Origin: an uncultured Pelagibacteraceae bacterium
GTDB lineage: Bacteria > Pseudomonadota > Alphaproteobacteria > Pelagibacterales > Pelagibacteraceae
Length of the DNA: 64,000 nucleotides
NCBI GenBank assembly: GCA_902620525.1
Contig: CACNIK010000005.1
Span: forward strand, 31,415 to 95,414
Reading direction: 5' to 3'
In this document: positions 1 through 10,546 of the stretch, piece by piece
How positions within the stretch are numbered: position 1 is the stretch's first letter
How the letters are laid out: every line of letters begins with the position of its first letter
Program-made: the position numbers and the translations under genes
The notes under the pieces: model-generated
Database searches by the model: none
What the model saw: only the letters and a program-made list of their open reading frames with translations
Told to the model about the DNA's origin: nothing

Positions 1-1
1 G

Positions 2-2074
2 AATAAACGGAAAAAAACTAGATCGAAAAAAAAATCTAGAAGAATAAAAAGACTTAAAAAAAAAGTAAGAAAAATTAAGTCTTCAAAGTCTAGAGGTGGA
101 AGATCTAAAAAAAGTATCATTGTAAAAGATGAAGAGGGAAATTCAGTTATAAAAGTTTCAGAAGCTTGGTCTAATCAAGCTTTAATAAATAATTCTAAAT
201 ACAAAAAAAAATATAATTTATCGGTAAAGGAAAATGAAAAATTTTGGAAAAAAGAAGGAAAAAGAATTACTTGGATTAAGCCATACACTAAAATCAAGGA
301 TGTGAAATATAGTAAGGATGAAGTAAAGATTAAATGGTTTTACGATGGCACTTTAAATGTTTCAGCAAATTGTATTGACAGGCATTTAAAAAAGAATGGT
401 AAAAAAACTGCAATAATTTGGGTAGGAGATGATCCTGCAGATACCAAAAAAATTACTTATAAAGAATTACATAAAAATGTTAGCAAGGCTGCAAATGCTC
501 TTAAAAGTATTGGAATACAAAAGGGTGACAGAGTAACTATTTATTTAACAATGATACCCGAGCTTGCATATACAATGCTTGCATGCGCAAGAATAGGGGC
601 AGTTCATTCAATAATTTTTGGTGGTTTCTCACCAGACTCAATTGCAACAAGGATTAATGATTGCGAGTCTGATTATTTAATTACTGCAGATGAAGGTGTA
701 AGAGGAGGAAAAATAATTCCTCTTAAAAAAATAGCTGATGAAGCTTTATCTCAGTGTCCTAATGTAAAAAAATGTATAGTAGTTAAAAGAACTGGAAATC
801 AAGTAAGTTGGGATGATGAGCGAGATGTTTCTTATGAAGAGCTAATAAACAAAGTGTCAGCTAAATGTGACCCGGAAGAAATGGGCGCTGAAGATCCACT
901 ATTTATTTTATATACTTCGGGTTCTACAGGAAAACCTAAAGGTGTGCTTCATACTTCAGGTGGTTATTTAGTTTATGCATCAATGACCCATCAATATATA
1001 TTTGATTATAAACCTAAAGATATTTATTGGTGTACGGCTGATATAGGTTGGGTAACTGGACACAGTTATATAATTTATGGACCTTTATCTAATGGAGCTA
1101 CAACAATTATGTTTGAGGGTGTTCCAAATTATCCAGACAGCTCAAGGTGGTGGCAAATCGTGGACAAATACAAAGTAAACATTTTTTATACGGCTCCTAC
1201 AGCCATCAGAGCTTTAATGAGAGAAGGTGATCAACCAGTGAAAAAGACTAGCAGAAAATCATTAAAATTACTTGGTACAGTTGGGGAACCTATCAATCCA
1301 GAAGCTTGGATGTGGTACTACAAAACAGTAGGCGATGGACGTTGTCCAATTGTCGACACTTGGTGGCAAACTGAAACAGGAGGAATTTTGATTGCTCCTC
1401 AACCCGGTGCGATTGACCTTAAGCCAGGATCAGCGACGAAACCATTTTATGGAATTAAACCGGTAATCGTGGATGAGGCTGGAAAGGTTCTTAAAGGAGC
1501 ATGTAAAGGAAGATTATGTATGTCTGCTTCATGGCCAGGGCAAATGCGAACAGTTTACGGTGATCACAAAAGATTCATAGACACATATTTTTCTCAATTT
1601 GATGGCAAATATTTTACTGGAGACGGATGCAGAAGAGACAAAGATGGTTATTATTGGATAACAGGAAGAGTTGATGATGTAATTATTGTTTCTGGACATA
1701 ATTTGGGAACTGCAGAAATAGAGAGTGCTTTTGTTGCACATCCTAAAGTAGCAGAAGCTGCTGTGGTTGGTTATCCTCATGATATAAAAGGAAATGGTTT
1801 GTATTGTTACGTTACATTAAATGCAGGTGAACAACCCGACGGTGACCTTGAAAGAGAGCTTAAACTTTGGGTAAGAAAACAAATTGGACCTATAGCTACT
1901 CCAGATTTAATTCAATTTGCCCCTGGCTTGCCAAAAACAAGGTCGGGTAAAATAATGAGAAGAATTTTAAGAAAGATCGCAGCTAATGAGTATAACGAAT
2001 TAGGTGATACTACTACTCTTGCGGATCCATCTGTTGTGGAGTCTTTAGTAGAAAATAGACAAAATAAAGATTAA
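2..2074 (+). CDS. acs: Acetyl-CoA synthetase, 5' end outside the window; ORF stays open to the left edge
   Basis: Supplied ORF (302-2074) has AMP-binding motif [11 protein letters not shown] and C-terminal [14 protein letters not shown]. In-frame translation upstream continues without a stop to base 2 and includes the conserved N-terminal ACS region ([22 protein letters not shown]...[20 protein letters not shown]), so the 302 GTG start is not the real start. Confidence 0.93.
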   Translation, partial: NKRKKTRSKKKSRRIKRLKKKVRKIKSSKSRGGRSKKSIIVKDEEGNSVIKVSEAWSNQALINNSKYKKKYNLSVKENEKFWKKEGKRITWIKPYTKIKDVKYSKDEVKIKWFYDGTLNVSANCIDRHLKKNGKKTAIIWVGDDPADTKKITYKELHKNVSKAANALKSIGIQKGDRVTIYLTMIPELAYTMLACARIGAVHSIIFGGFSPDSIATRINDCESDYLITADEGVRGGKIIPLKKIADEALSQCPNVKKCIVVKRTGNQVSWDDERDVSYEELINKVSAKCDPEEMGAEDPLFILYTSGSTGKPKGVLHTSGGYLVYASMTHQYIFDYKPKDIYWCTADIGWVTGHSYIIYGPLSNGATTIMFEGVPNYPDSSRWWQIVDKYKVNIFYTAPTAIRALMREGDQPVKKTSRKSLKLLGTVGEPINPEAWMWYYKTVGDGRCPIVDTWWQTETGGILIAPQPGAIDLKPGSATKPFYGIKPVIVDEAGKVLKGACKGRLCMSASWPGQMRTVYGDHKRFIDTYFSQFDGKYFTGDGCRRDKDGYYWITGRVDDVIIVSGHNLGTAEIESAFVAHPKVAEAAVVGYPHDIKGNGLYCYVTLNAGEQPDGDLERELKLWVRKQIGPIATPDLIQFAPGLPKTRSGKIMRRILRKIAANEYNELGDTTTLADPSVVESLVENRQNKD

Positions 2075-2697
2075 TCATTTAAATTTACTGGAATTTTTTC
2101 TAAGTCAGCAACTACCAACATCCACTTATTTTTAATTGAATTAATCACGATTTCTTTATCTAATTCTTTTAACTCATCAGCAATCGGCGCCCAATGAAAT
2201 AATGCATTGCAACTATTAGTAAAAGGGTTTTTATCTGAATATTCTTTTATATTAAAAGTATTTAATTTTTCTTTAAACTTTAATTTATATTTTTCACAAA
2301 TTTCATTTGTAAGTCCGTTTGTAATTTCATTTTCTAAAATAGTAGTATAAATTTTATTTGGATCCAAACCATCAATATTATATTTTTTATTTATAAAAGA
2401 TATTGAGTAAAAAGTTAAATCTGTGACTGCCTCAGAAAAAATATTCCATTTAGCTTTGTTTACTGACTCCACAAACACATCGTCTGTGAACATCATATAT
2501 TGTTTTAAACCCATTCTAGTTTTTAAATAACCGTAAAGTGTAGATTGTGTAACAAAAGCAGATTTTTCTTTTATAAAAATCTTTAAATCATCTTCGCTAT
2601 TAATCTTTAAAAAGTTTTTGCTAATTTTTTCATATGGAAACAGATAATCCCTTACTGCTGATATGACCTCAGATATTGCTTTTAGATTCAATTTCAA
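2071..2697 (-). CDS. Hypothetical protein (208 aa)
   Basis: Intact ORF, convergent with acs; no family recognised. Confidence 0.7.
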   Translation of the reverse strand: MKLNLKAISEVISAVRDYLFPYEKISKNFLKINSEDDLKIFIKEKSAFVTQSTLYGYLKTRMGLKQYMMFTDDVFVESVNKAKWNIFSEAVTDLTFYSISFINKKYNIDGLDPNKIYTTILENEITNGLTNEICEKYKLKFKEKLNTFNIKEYSDKNPFTNSCNALFHWAPIADELKELDKEIVINSIKNKWMLVVADLEKIPVNLND

Positions 2698-2840
2698 GTT
2701 GTATGCTTTTTTGTCTCTTTTTTTTTCCTTATTTTAAGCGATTTATAGCACTTCAAAATAGGTTTTTTAACTTTTAATTACTCTCAAAATAGGTAGGATC
2801 TCAACCATTAAGTTACGTTAACGTAAATATAGGGGGAAAT

Positions 2841-3095
2841 ATGTCAAATAAAGAAAAACATTGGCAGAAAACCAAGGGTCACATGATAATGACATTGTGT
2901 CTTTGGGCTTTCTTCTCAATGGTAATTTTCCTTTTTGGATATGAAATCAATTCAATGAGCTTTCTAGGATATCCGTTAGCTTATTACATGACGGCACAAG
3001 GATCACTTCTTGCGTTCGTTATCATTATTTTCTGGTTTGCAAACAGGCAAGAAAAAATTGATGAAGAATTTGGTTTCGGAGAGAAGGAGGATTAA
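2841..3095 (+). CDS. DUF4212-type small subunit of sodium/solute symporter
   Basis: 84 aa, two TM segments, RBS (aggggga), stop/start overlap with the downstream SSS permease. Confidence 0.85.
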   Translation: MSNKEKHWQKTKGHMIMTLCLWAFFSMVIFLFGYEINSMSFLGYPLAYYMTAQGSLLAFVIIIFWFANRQEKIDEEFGFGEKED

Positions 3096-4933
3096 TGTTT
3101 AAAGGTGGATTTATACAAAACCTTCCTAAGATTTATGGTTTGTATACCGGAGGCTTTATAGTTTTCATTTTGATGATGGCTATTGCAGAACAAGCCGGTG
3201 TAACAGCAAAAACAATTGGTATTTTGTTTGTTGCATTTACCGTGGCGATATATGCCTTAATTGGTTATTTATCTAGAACGGTACAGGTAGACGCATACTA
3301 TCTTGCAGGAAGACAAGTCCCAACAGTGTTTAATGGAATGGCGACAGCGGCTGACTGGATGTCAGGTGCTTCGTTCGTAGCATTAGCAGGTGGTGTTTAC
3401 TTTGGTGGTTATAGTTATATGGCCTTCTTAGTTGGTTGGACAGGTGGTTATGTGCTTGTATCAACTTTATTAGCACCATACTTAAGAAAATTTGGATGTT
3501 ACACAGTGCCAGATTTTATAGGAACAAGATACGGTGGAAACGGAGTACGTTTCTGTGCAGTGTTAGTTCTTGTATTAGCTTCTTTCACTTATGTGACAGC
3601 TCAGATAAATGCTACAGGAACTATTGCTGCTAGAGCATTAGGTATTCCGTTTGAAGCAGGTGTATGGGTAGGTTTAGTTAGTATCTTACTATGTTCAATG
3701 TTAGGTGGAATGAGAGCCGTAACATGGACACAGGTTGCACAATATATCGTATTGATTATTGCTTACCTAATCCCAGTATTCTGGATTAGTAACAAAATCG
3801 GTGCAGGTGTATTCCCACACTTAATGTTAGGTGATGAGGTAGCAAGAATAACTGAACTTGAAGGTCAATTCGGATTAGCAAAAAATAGTGCCGCTGACAT
3901 GAAAGCAGCTGGTGTTCCAGGTGGATTAAAATCTATCGCGGTAGCACATGCTGGAGTAGGTGCAGGTGGAATGGCTGTATGGAAATACATATCGCTAGCT
4001 ATCTGTATGATGGTTGGAACTGCGTCGTTACCTCATATCTTAATGAGATACTTCACAACTCCTTCTGTAAAATCAGCTAGAAAATCAGTAGCTTGGTCGC
4101 TATTCTTTATTTTCTTGCTTTACTCTTCAGCTCCGATGCTTGCGACTTTGTCTAAAATTTCATTAATGGATCCAAACTTACCGACAGGTATTATTGGAAA
4201 ATCTATTGCTGATGTACAAAGTATAGAGTGGGTCAAACAATGGTCTTCTCAGAAGCAAGTGTTTATTGCTGACTTTAACGGTGACGGCATACTACAGTTA
4301 AACGAGTGGTTCATGAGAACAGGTGTAGTGGTTCTTGCAACTCCTGAAGTTGCTGGATTACCATACGTAATCTCTGGACTTGTAGCTGCCGGTGGTATGG
4401 CCGCTGCGATGTCAACTGCAGACGGGTTAATTCTTGCGATAGCAAACGCATTATCACATGACGTTTACTACAACATGATTGATCCAAAAGCGGATGTTAG
4501 AAAAAGATTAATAGTTGCACGAGTACTATTAGTCGTAATTGGTGCCGCTGGTGCATACATTGCATCAATGCGAATCACTAGTATCCTTGGAGCAGTTGCA
4601 TGGGCGTTTGACTTTGCGATGTCAGGCTTATTCTTCCCACTTGTACTTGGAGTATGGTGGAAGAGAGCTACTAGAGAAGGTGCGATAGCAGGTATGTTAT
4701 CTGGTCTCGCAGCTGGAACAGCTTATCTAATTTATGTATATCCTAAGTTTTTGGGTAACCCTGCATGGTTAGGTATTGACCACTTAAGATTTGGTCTAAT
4801 TGGAGCTCCAGTATGTTTAGTAGTTATGGTTGTTGTAAGTTTAATGACCAAAGCTCCTGATGCTGCAACACAAAGAATGGTAGATGAAGTTAGAGTTCCT
4901 AGCGGAAAATCTATTCTTGGTAGAGCGCACTAA
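3095..4933 (+). CDS. Sodium:solute symporter family protein (ActP-like / VC_2705-like)
   Basis: 612 aa, multi-TM, motifs ADWMSGASFV, GGMRAVTWTQVAQY, GMAAAMSTADGLILAIANALSHD. Confidence 0.9.
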   Translation: MFKGGFIQNLPKIYGLYTGGFIVFILMMAIAEQAGVTAKTIGILFVAFTVAIYALIGYLSRTVQVDAYYLAGRQVPTVFNGMATAADWMSGASFVALAGGVYFGGYSYMAFLVGWTGGYVLVSTLLAPYLRKFGCYTVPDFIGTRYGGNGVRFCAVLVLVLASFTYVTAQINATGTIAARALGIPFEAGVWVGLVSILLCSMLGGMRAVTWTQVAQYIVLIIAYLIPVFWISNKIGAGVFPHLMLGDEVARITELEGQFGLAKNSAADMKAAGVPGGLKSIAVAHAGVGAGGMAVWKYISLAICMMVGTASLPHILMRYFTTPSVKSARKSVAWSLFFIFLLYSSAPMLATLSKISLMDPNLPTGIIGKSIADVQSIEWVKQWSSQKQVFIADFNGDGILQLNEWFMRTGVVVLATPEVAGLPYVISGLVAAGGMAAAMSTADGLILAIANALSHDVYYNMIDPKADVRKRLIVARVLLVVIGAAGAYIASMRITSILGAVAWAFDFAMSGLFFPLVLGVWWKRATREGAIAGMLSGLAAGTAYLIYVYPKFLGNPAWLGIDHLRFGLIGAPVCLVVMVVVSLMTKAPDAATQRMVDEVRVPSGKSILGRAH

Positions 4934-4953
4934 GGAAAAAAATTAAATCATTT

Positions 4954-4985
4954 AAAAGGGGCGATTTATTCGCCCCTTTTTTTTT
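4954..4985 (+). terminator. Rho-independent terminator
   Basis: Perfect stem aaaaggggcga / tcgcccctttt with 5-nt loop tttat followed by a T-run. Confidence 0.92.
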
Positions 4986-5009
4986 GTCTCAATAATGATA
5001 ATGTAAATC

Positions 5010-5351
5010 ATGCCTATTTGGGTTTACGTTTTAGACTATATTTTGGGAATAGTGATGTACACTTTAATTGGAAGAGCGGCTATGAACATCTTTCAAAGGG
5101 AAGATTCCAATTTCTTCTTTATGAGAATTTTCGTAAAGTTTACAAATCCGGTGTTAAAGGTTTTTGATAAAATCACGCCTGAATTTTTAGCTAGACCAAT
5201 TGTTCCATTATATGTTGCATTTTATTTCTATTTAATAAGATTTTATTTAATGCCATGGTTATTAGGGTATGGGTCTATGGGTATGTTGTCTTTTCCTATA
5301 GATCATGAATTCTCTAGAGAACTATACAGATTATTTAGCCCAGATAAATAA
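5010..5351 (+). CDS. Small membrane protein (YggT-like, tentative)
   Basis: 113 aa, hydrophobic segments near both ends; intact ORF. Confidence 0.6.
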   Translation: MPIWVYVLDYILGIVMYTLIGRAAMNIFQREDSNFFFMRIFVKFTNPVLKVFDKITPEFLARPIVPLYVAFYFYLIRFYLMPWLLGYGSMGMLSFPIDHEFSRELYRLFSPDK

Positions 5352-5392
5352 TTTTTTTGACAAGATTGTTATATAAAATATAAATAAAATAT

Positions 5393-6055
5393 ATGTCATC
5401 TAATATAAAGATTTCACCTTCAATCTTGTCAGCTGATTTTAGTAAACTTGGTGAAGAAATAATTTCATTAGACAAAGCTGGAGCTGATTACATACATGTT
5501 GATGTAATGGACGGGCACTTTGTTCCTAATATTACTATTGGGCCAGAAATTATAAAAAAATTAAGACCTGTAACTAAAAAAACTTTTGACGTTCATTTAA
5601 TGATTGAGCCAGTAGATAAATACATAAAGGACTTTGCTGATGCTGGTGCAGATATAATTACTTTTCATCCGGAGGCAACTCCTAGCACAGAAGAAACAAT
5701 CAATTTAATTAAAAAATTTAATAAAAAAGTCGGTTTATCACTAAAACCTAAGTCAAATATAAATTTAGTTGAAAAGTATTTAAAAAAGATAGATTTAATT
5801 TTAGTCATGAGTGTGGAGCCAGGATTTGCTGGTCAAAAATTTATGCCAGATGTTTTGCCAAAATTAAAAAAACTCAAAGAGATAGTTTCTAGTGAAAAAT
5901 TGAAAATAGACCTGGAGATAGATGGTGGTATAAATTTTGAAAATTCTAAAGATGCAATTAATGCTGGCGCTAACGTTTTAGTTTCAGGTTCCACTGTTTT
6001 TAAGCAAAATAACGGGAATTTAAAAAAAAACATTAGCTTATTAAGATCGAGTTAA
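5393..6055 (+). CDS. rpe: Ribulose-phosphate 3-epimerase
   Basis: SPSILSADFSKLGEE, HVDVMDGHFVPNITIGP, MSVEPGFAGQKF, DGGI. Confidence 0.97.
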   Translation: MSSNIKISPSILSADFSKLGEEIISLDKAGADYIHVDVMDGHFVPNITIGPEIIKKLRPVTKKTFDVHLMIEPVDKYIKDFADAGADIITFHPEATPSTEETINLIKKFNKKVGLSLKPKSNINLVEKYLKKIDLILVMSVEPGFAGQKFMPDVLPKLKKLKEIVSSEKLKIDLEIDGGINFENSKDAINAGANVLVSGSTVFKQNNGNLKKNISLLRSS

Positions 6056-6057
6056 CA

Positions 6058-7710
6058 ATGATCAGTCTTAGAACTGCTTATTACTACATTCAAGCAGTTA
6101 AAATTAATTTAATTAAGATTTTTAAAAAAATTTATTTTAAAACAGGATTTTATAAAAAATCTTTAGCATCAAAAGTTCCAAGCCAATTTTTTTTCTTCCC
6201 TAATCCTTTTTTAATGTCTTGTTTCTCAAATTACAGAAAGTTTGCCTTTCAAATTAATGATCTGGATCCTAATAAATTTTGGGAACAGAATTATTCATAT
6301 AAAGAAAAAAGTGAGCTTCACAATTTTCTTTGGTTAAGTTCAATCGATCGTAAAGATGACTCTTATACTCTTAGAAAAATTATAACTTTATGGAATCTTG
6401 ATAATCTTAAATATAAACAGCACATTTGGGAAACAAGTGTAATTAGTAAAAGATTAATGAGTTGGATTTTAAATGCTGATATAATTCTTAAAAATTCTAA
6501 TTTTGAATTCAAAAGAAATTTCATTGAATCAATTATCATTCAAACAAATCATTTAAAAAAAAATTTTAAATATGAGGTTAACCACCAGAAAAAAATTGAG
6601 GTTATCACTGTTTTAATTTTATCTGGATTAGTTTTTAAAGAATATGAAGAAAATTTTCAAGTTGGCTTAAAAGAGTTAGAAAAGTTAATTGAAATATTTT
6701 TTGATAGTAATGGCTTTCCTTTAACTAGAAGCCCAGATGATTTATTAAATTATACAAAATATTTTCTATTGATAAAAGAAGTTATCAAAGATGCTCAAAA
6801 ATATGTTCCTGATACTTTAGAAAGCACGCTCGAAAAAAATTTAGAATGTTTAAAACAGATAACTACTCCAGCCAACTCACTCCCATTATTTAATGGTTCC
6901 ATAGAAGGGGATTTAACCAATTTTTACGATTATTTAAATCACTTTAAAATTAAAATTAAAATTAAAAAATCAAAGATAAATGCAGGAAACATTCATGTCC
7001 TTAAAAATAAAAAAGACACCATTTTTTTTGAGGCAGGAGCTCCTCCAAAGAAAAATTACTCATCTTGTTATCAGTCTGGGCCCTTGTCTTTCGAGTATTT
7101 TTTTGAAGATCAAAAAATAATTACTAATAGTGGGTTTGGAGTAAATATTTCTAATAAAGCCAGACTTTTGAGTCGATTTACATCTTCTCAATCAGCATTA
7201 TGTTTAAATGACACATCTATTGTGGGATTTGAAAAAAATAGCTTAATGAATAAGGCTTATGGATTTTTAATAAAAAGAAATTTTAAAGTCTCTAATTTAG
7301 AAAATACAAACAACTCCAATGAAATTCGAATTGGAGCTGGACATGACGCCTATTTTACAAATCTTGGCTGCTTACACAATAGAACAATTAGTATTGATAA
7401 AATAAATAATAAAATTGTTGGCCACGATAAAATAACTCGAAAGAACTTAAATGCAAAAATTAAGTACGATATACGTTTTCATCTATACCCAGGTCTCACA
7501 GCTGTTCAGACTATAGGTGGAAGCACATTACTTATTCAGATAAATAAAAATAAAGCTTTGTTATTCTCCTCCAATGAAAACAACTTAAAAATTGAAAAAA
7601 GTATTTTTTTTGGAGCCCAGAAAGTGTTAGATAACTATTGTATACTTATTTCTGGAATCATGGAAAATAATGAGAAAAACATTAATTGGGAAATAAATAA
7701 AAAAATATAA
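6058..7710 (+). CDS. Heparinase II/III family protein
   Basis: 550 aa; position between rpe and purH and sequence style fit the alphaproteobacterial heparinase II/III-like family. Confidence 0.75.
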   Translation: MISLRTAYYYIQAVKINLIKIFKKIYFKTGFYKKSLASKVPSQFFFFPNPFLMSCFSNYRKFAFQINDLDPNKFWEQNYSYKEKSELHNFLWLSSIDRKDDSYTLRKIITLWNLDNLKYKQHIWETSVISKRLMSWILNADIILKNSNFEFKRNFIESIIIQTNHLKKNFKYEVNHQKKIEVITVLILSGLVFKEYEENFQVGLKELEKLIEIFFDSNGFPLTRSPDDLLNYTKYFLLIKEVIKDAQKYVPDTLESTLEKNLECLKQITTPANSLPLFNGSIEGDLTNFYDYLNHFKIKIKIKKSKINAGNIHVLKNKKDTIFFEAGAPPKKNYSSCYQSGPLSFEYFFEDQKIITNSGFGVNISNKARLLSRFTSSQSALCLNDTSIVGFEKNSLMNKAYGFLIKRNFKVSNLENTNNSNEIRIGAGHDAYFTNLGCLHNRTISIDKINNKIVGHDKITRKNLNAKIKYDIRFHLYPGLTAVQTIGGSTLLIQINKNKALLFSSNENNLKIEKSIFFGAQKVLDNYCILISGIMENNEKNINWEINKKI

Positions 7711-7711
7711 A

Positions 7712-9259
7712 ATGAGTAAAATAAAAAATGCTCTGATATCAGTTTCTGATAAAGAAAACCTTAAAGCTGTTTTAAAGACTTTAAAAAAAAATAATATAAA
7801 TATAATTAGCTCTGGGGGCACGTTTAAATCAATAAAAAAATTTGGTTTTAAATGCAAAGAGGTTTCAGAATATACTGGATTTGATGAAATGTTGGATGGA
7901 AGAGTTAAGACCTTACACCCTAAAATTCACTCCGGAATTCTTTTCAAAAGAGAAAAAAAAAATCACAGAAAACAAATGCAAAAAAAACAATTTGAGCCTA
8001 TTGATCTGGTGATAGTTAATTTTTATCCATTCGAGAAAACAATTAAGGGAAATGCAAGTAAAGACAAAATTATTGAAAATATTGATATAGGCGGACCCAG
8101 CATGGTTAGGTCGGCTGCTAAGAACTCGAAAGATGTAACAGTTATTACTGATATAGAAGACTATTCACAATTAATTAAAGAATTAAATAAATTCAAAGGT
8201 AAAACATCATCTGATTTCAGAAAGAGAATGGCAAGTAAAGCTTTCGGCTTAACTGCGTATTACGATGCTGTTGTTTCAGAATGGTTTAACAGAGATATTG
8301 GTTTAAAGTTTCCTGAAAGAAAGACTTTCTTTGGAAAAAAAATTAGTCAATTGAGATATGGTGAAAATCCACACCAGAAAAGTTCTATATATATGAGCAG
8401 TCTTAAAAAGAACGATATTAATTTGCAACAGTTAAGCGGTAAAAATTTAAGTTACAATAATTATAATGATATATTTGCAGGACTAGATATATTGATTTCG
8501 AATTTTATCTCTCCATCAACAGTAATTATAAAACACGCTAATCCGTGTGGAATATCTTCAAATAAATCTGCACTTCAATCTTTTTTAAATGCTCAAGCTA
8601 GCGACCCTATAAGTGCATTTGGAGGAATAGTAGCTTGTAATTATAAAATTAACAATAAAATTGCAAAAGAGATTAATAAAACATTTTTTGAGGTAATTTT
8701 AGCAAAAGGTTTTGATCAAGGGGCTTTGAAAATATTTAAGAAAAAGAAAAATATGAGAGTTATTGATATTTCAAGGTATGATAATGAGGCTAAAACGACG
8801 GTTAAATTTTTTGATAGCTCTTTTCTCATACAAGAAAAAGATGAAATAGTTTTTGATAAAAAGAATTTAAAATGTGTAACAAAAAATAAACCTTCCAGGG
8901 AGGAGCTTAAAGATATAGAATTTGCTTTTAGAGTATGTAAATATGTCAAATCTAATGCAATTGTGATTGTTAAGGATGGTTCAACTATCGGTATTGGTGC
9001 TGGACAACAAAATAGGCTAGACAGTTGTAGGATAGCAACTCAAAAAGCAAGAAAATTTCAACCTAAAAATCTTATTAATTCAATAGCTGCATCGGATGCC
9101 TTTTTCCCTTTTGCTGATGGAATTAAAACTTTAATAAATGCTGGAGTAAAAACTATCGTTCAGCCGGGTGGTTCAATAAGAGACAAAGAAGTTATTGAGG
9201 CCGCAAACAAAGCTAAAATTAAAATGGTGTTTACTGGAATAAGACATTTTAATCATTGA
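7712..9259 (+). CDS. purH: Bifunctional AICAR formyltransferase/IMP cyclohydrolase
   Basis: ISVSDKENL, DGRVKTLHPKIHSGIL, LRYGENPHQ, IIKHANPCG. Confidence 0.98.
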   Translation: MSKIKNALISVSDKENLKAVLKTLKKNNINIISSGGTFKSIKKFGFKCKEVSEYTGFDEMLDGRVKTLHPKIHSGILFKREKKNHRKQMQKKQFEPIDLVIVNFYPFEKTIKGNASKDKIIENIDIGGPSMVRSAAKNSKDVTVITDIEDYSQLIKELNKFKGKTSSDFRKRMASKAFGLTAYYDAVVSEWFNRDIGLKFPERKTFFGKKISQLRYGENPHQKSSIYMSSLKKNDINLQQLSGKNLSYNNYNDIFAGLDILISNFISPSTVIIKHANPCGISSNKSALQSFLNAQASDPISAFGGIVACNYKINNKIAKEINKTFFEVILAKGFDQGALKIFKKKKNMRVIDISRYDNEAKTTVKFFDSSFLIQEKDEIVFDKKNLKCVTKNKPSREELKDIEFAFRVCKYVKSNAIVIVKDGSTIGIGAGQQNRLDSCRIATQKARKFQPKNLINSIAASDAFFPFADGIKTLINAGVKTIVQPGGSIRDKEVIEAANKAKIKMVFTGIRHFNH

Positions 9260-9595
9260 TTAAATTTTATCAATTTTAGCTGCTAAAATAAAATCACTTT
9301 CTGCCAAACCTTTTATAGCATGTGTTGAAATTTTAATTTTAGCATACCCCCAACCAAAAGTAATATCTGGGTGATGACCTTCAATTTCTGCGATTTTACC
9401 AACATTAATTACAAATTTTTCACTCTCCACATAATTGTTAAATTTAAAATTTTTTTCTATGTAATAATTTTTGTCTTTGTCTTTTAATACATCCCATCCA
9501 TCTATTTTTTTTAAATATTTATGAATTTCATTAATATCAAAAGCTGGGATACCCCCCTCGCAAGGTACACATTTTTTGTCTGCTAAATCTTCCAT
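9260..9595 (-). CDS. phhB: Pterin-4-alpha-carbinolamine dehydratase
   Basis: GWDV...EIEGHHPDITFGWGYAKIKISTHAIKGL. Confidence 0.95.
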   Translation of the reverse strand: MEDLADKKCVPCEGGIPAFDINEIHKYLKKIDGWDVLKDKDKNYYIEKNFKFNNYVESEKFVINVGKIAEIEGHHPDITFGWGYAKIKISTHAIKGLAESDFILAAKIDKI

Positions 9596-9638
9596 GACTG
9601 TTTTTAATCTTTTATTAGTTTATATACCATATTTAATT

Positions 9639-9713
9639 TGGAGCGGGCAAAGGGACTTGAACCCTCGACCTTCTCGTTGGCAACGAGACGCTCTACCACT
9701 GAGCTATGCCCGC
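9639..9713 (-). tRNA. tRNA-Gly (anticodon GCC)
   Basis: Reverse complement GCGGGCATAGCTCAGTGGTAGAGCGTCTCGTTGCCAACGAGAAGGTCGAGGGTTCAAGTCCCTTTGCCCGCTCCA folds as a cloverleaf; 7-bp acceptor stem, GGTTCAAGTCC T-arm, encoded CCA. Confidence 0.97.
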
Positions 9714-9862
9714 TTGTTCTGTTAACATTGAAAGTATTAGCTTTTTTGAAATTTAGCAAGTGACAAAATACTATTGTCTATGTCAAATACTGTATTCCTG
9801 CGAATAAAGCTTCTACAAAGATTAAGCAATTTAAAAGATAATACTCGACATATTATTACAAA

Positions 9863-9892
9863 TTGACAGTTCTAATTTATTAATTCTATAAT
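9863..9892 (+). promoter_or_regulatory. Consensus sigma-70 promoter, predicted leaderless start
   Basis: TTGACA - 18 nt - TATAAT; ATG at 9899, 7 nt after the -10. Confidence 0.7.
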
Positions 9893-9898
9893 TAAGTT

Positions 9899-10528
9899 AT
9901 GGACAAAAAATTTCCAAAACAAATACCTGTATTCCCTTTAAGTGGTGTAATTTACTTTCCTAAAACTAATTTACCATTGAATATTTTCGAAGAAAGATAT
10001 TTAGAGTTAGTTAATGATTGTTTTAGAAGTAATAAGCTCATGGGTATGGTGCAATCAAAAAAAGAAAATAGCTCAGTTTACAAAGTTGGTTGTCTAGGCA
10101 AAATAAGTGATTATCAAGAAACTTCCGATGGTAGAGTATTAATAAATTTAACTGGGATAACTAGGTTTGAAATTACAAAAGAGATAAGCAATCAAAAAAA
10201 ATATAGAGAGTTCGAAGTTGATTACAAAAAATTTCATAAAGATGTACTCGACTCTGAAAAAATATCCCTTGTTTATGATAATTTTAAATTTATGGAAAAA
10301 ATTAAAAAATTTTTCGAGAAAAATGGCCTTATGATAAATTGGAAAGAATTTGAAAAACTTGATGAGGCACAAAAGATTAATACACTTTCTATGATTGCCC
10401 CGATTTCAAACGAAGAGAAGCAAAAACTACTTGAAACAATAAGCCTAGGTGAAAAGACAAATACCCTACTAAATATAATTGAGTTTTACTCTTATGAAAA
10501 TTCGTCAGACAATGAAACAATACAATAA
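9899..10528 (+). CDS. LON peptidase substrate-binding (N-terminal) domain protein
   Basis: IPVFPLSGVIYFPKTNLPLNIFEERYLELV; no ATPase or protease domain. Confidence 0.9.
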   Translation: MDKKFPKQIPVFPLSGVIYFPKTNLPLNIFEERYLELVNDCFRSNKLMGMVQSKKENSSVYKVGCLGKISDYQETSDGRVLINLTGITRFEITKEISNQKKYREFEVDYKKFHKDVLDSEKISLVYDNFKFMEKIKKFFEKNGLMINWKEFEKLDEAQKINTLSMIAPISNEEKQKLLETISLGEKTNTLLNIIEFYSYENSSDNETIQ

Positions 10529-10546
10529 GTTATTAACTTATAAAGT

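Noticed and set aside
1529-1780. Minus-strand ORF (83 aa) opposite acs
   Set aside because: Fully antisense to a conserved enzyme; typical shadow ORF
3436-3633. Plus-strand ORF inside the symporter
   Set aside because: Out of frame within a conserved CDS; no independent support
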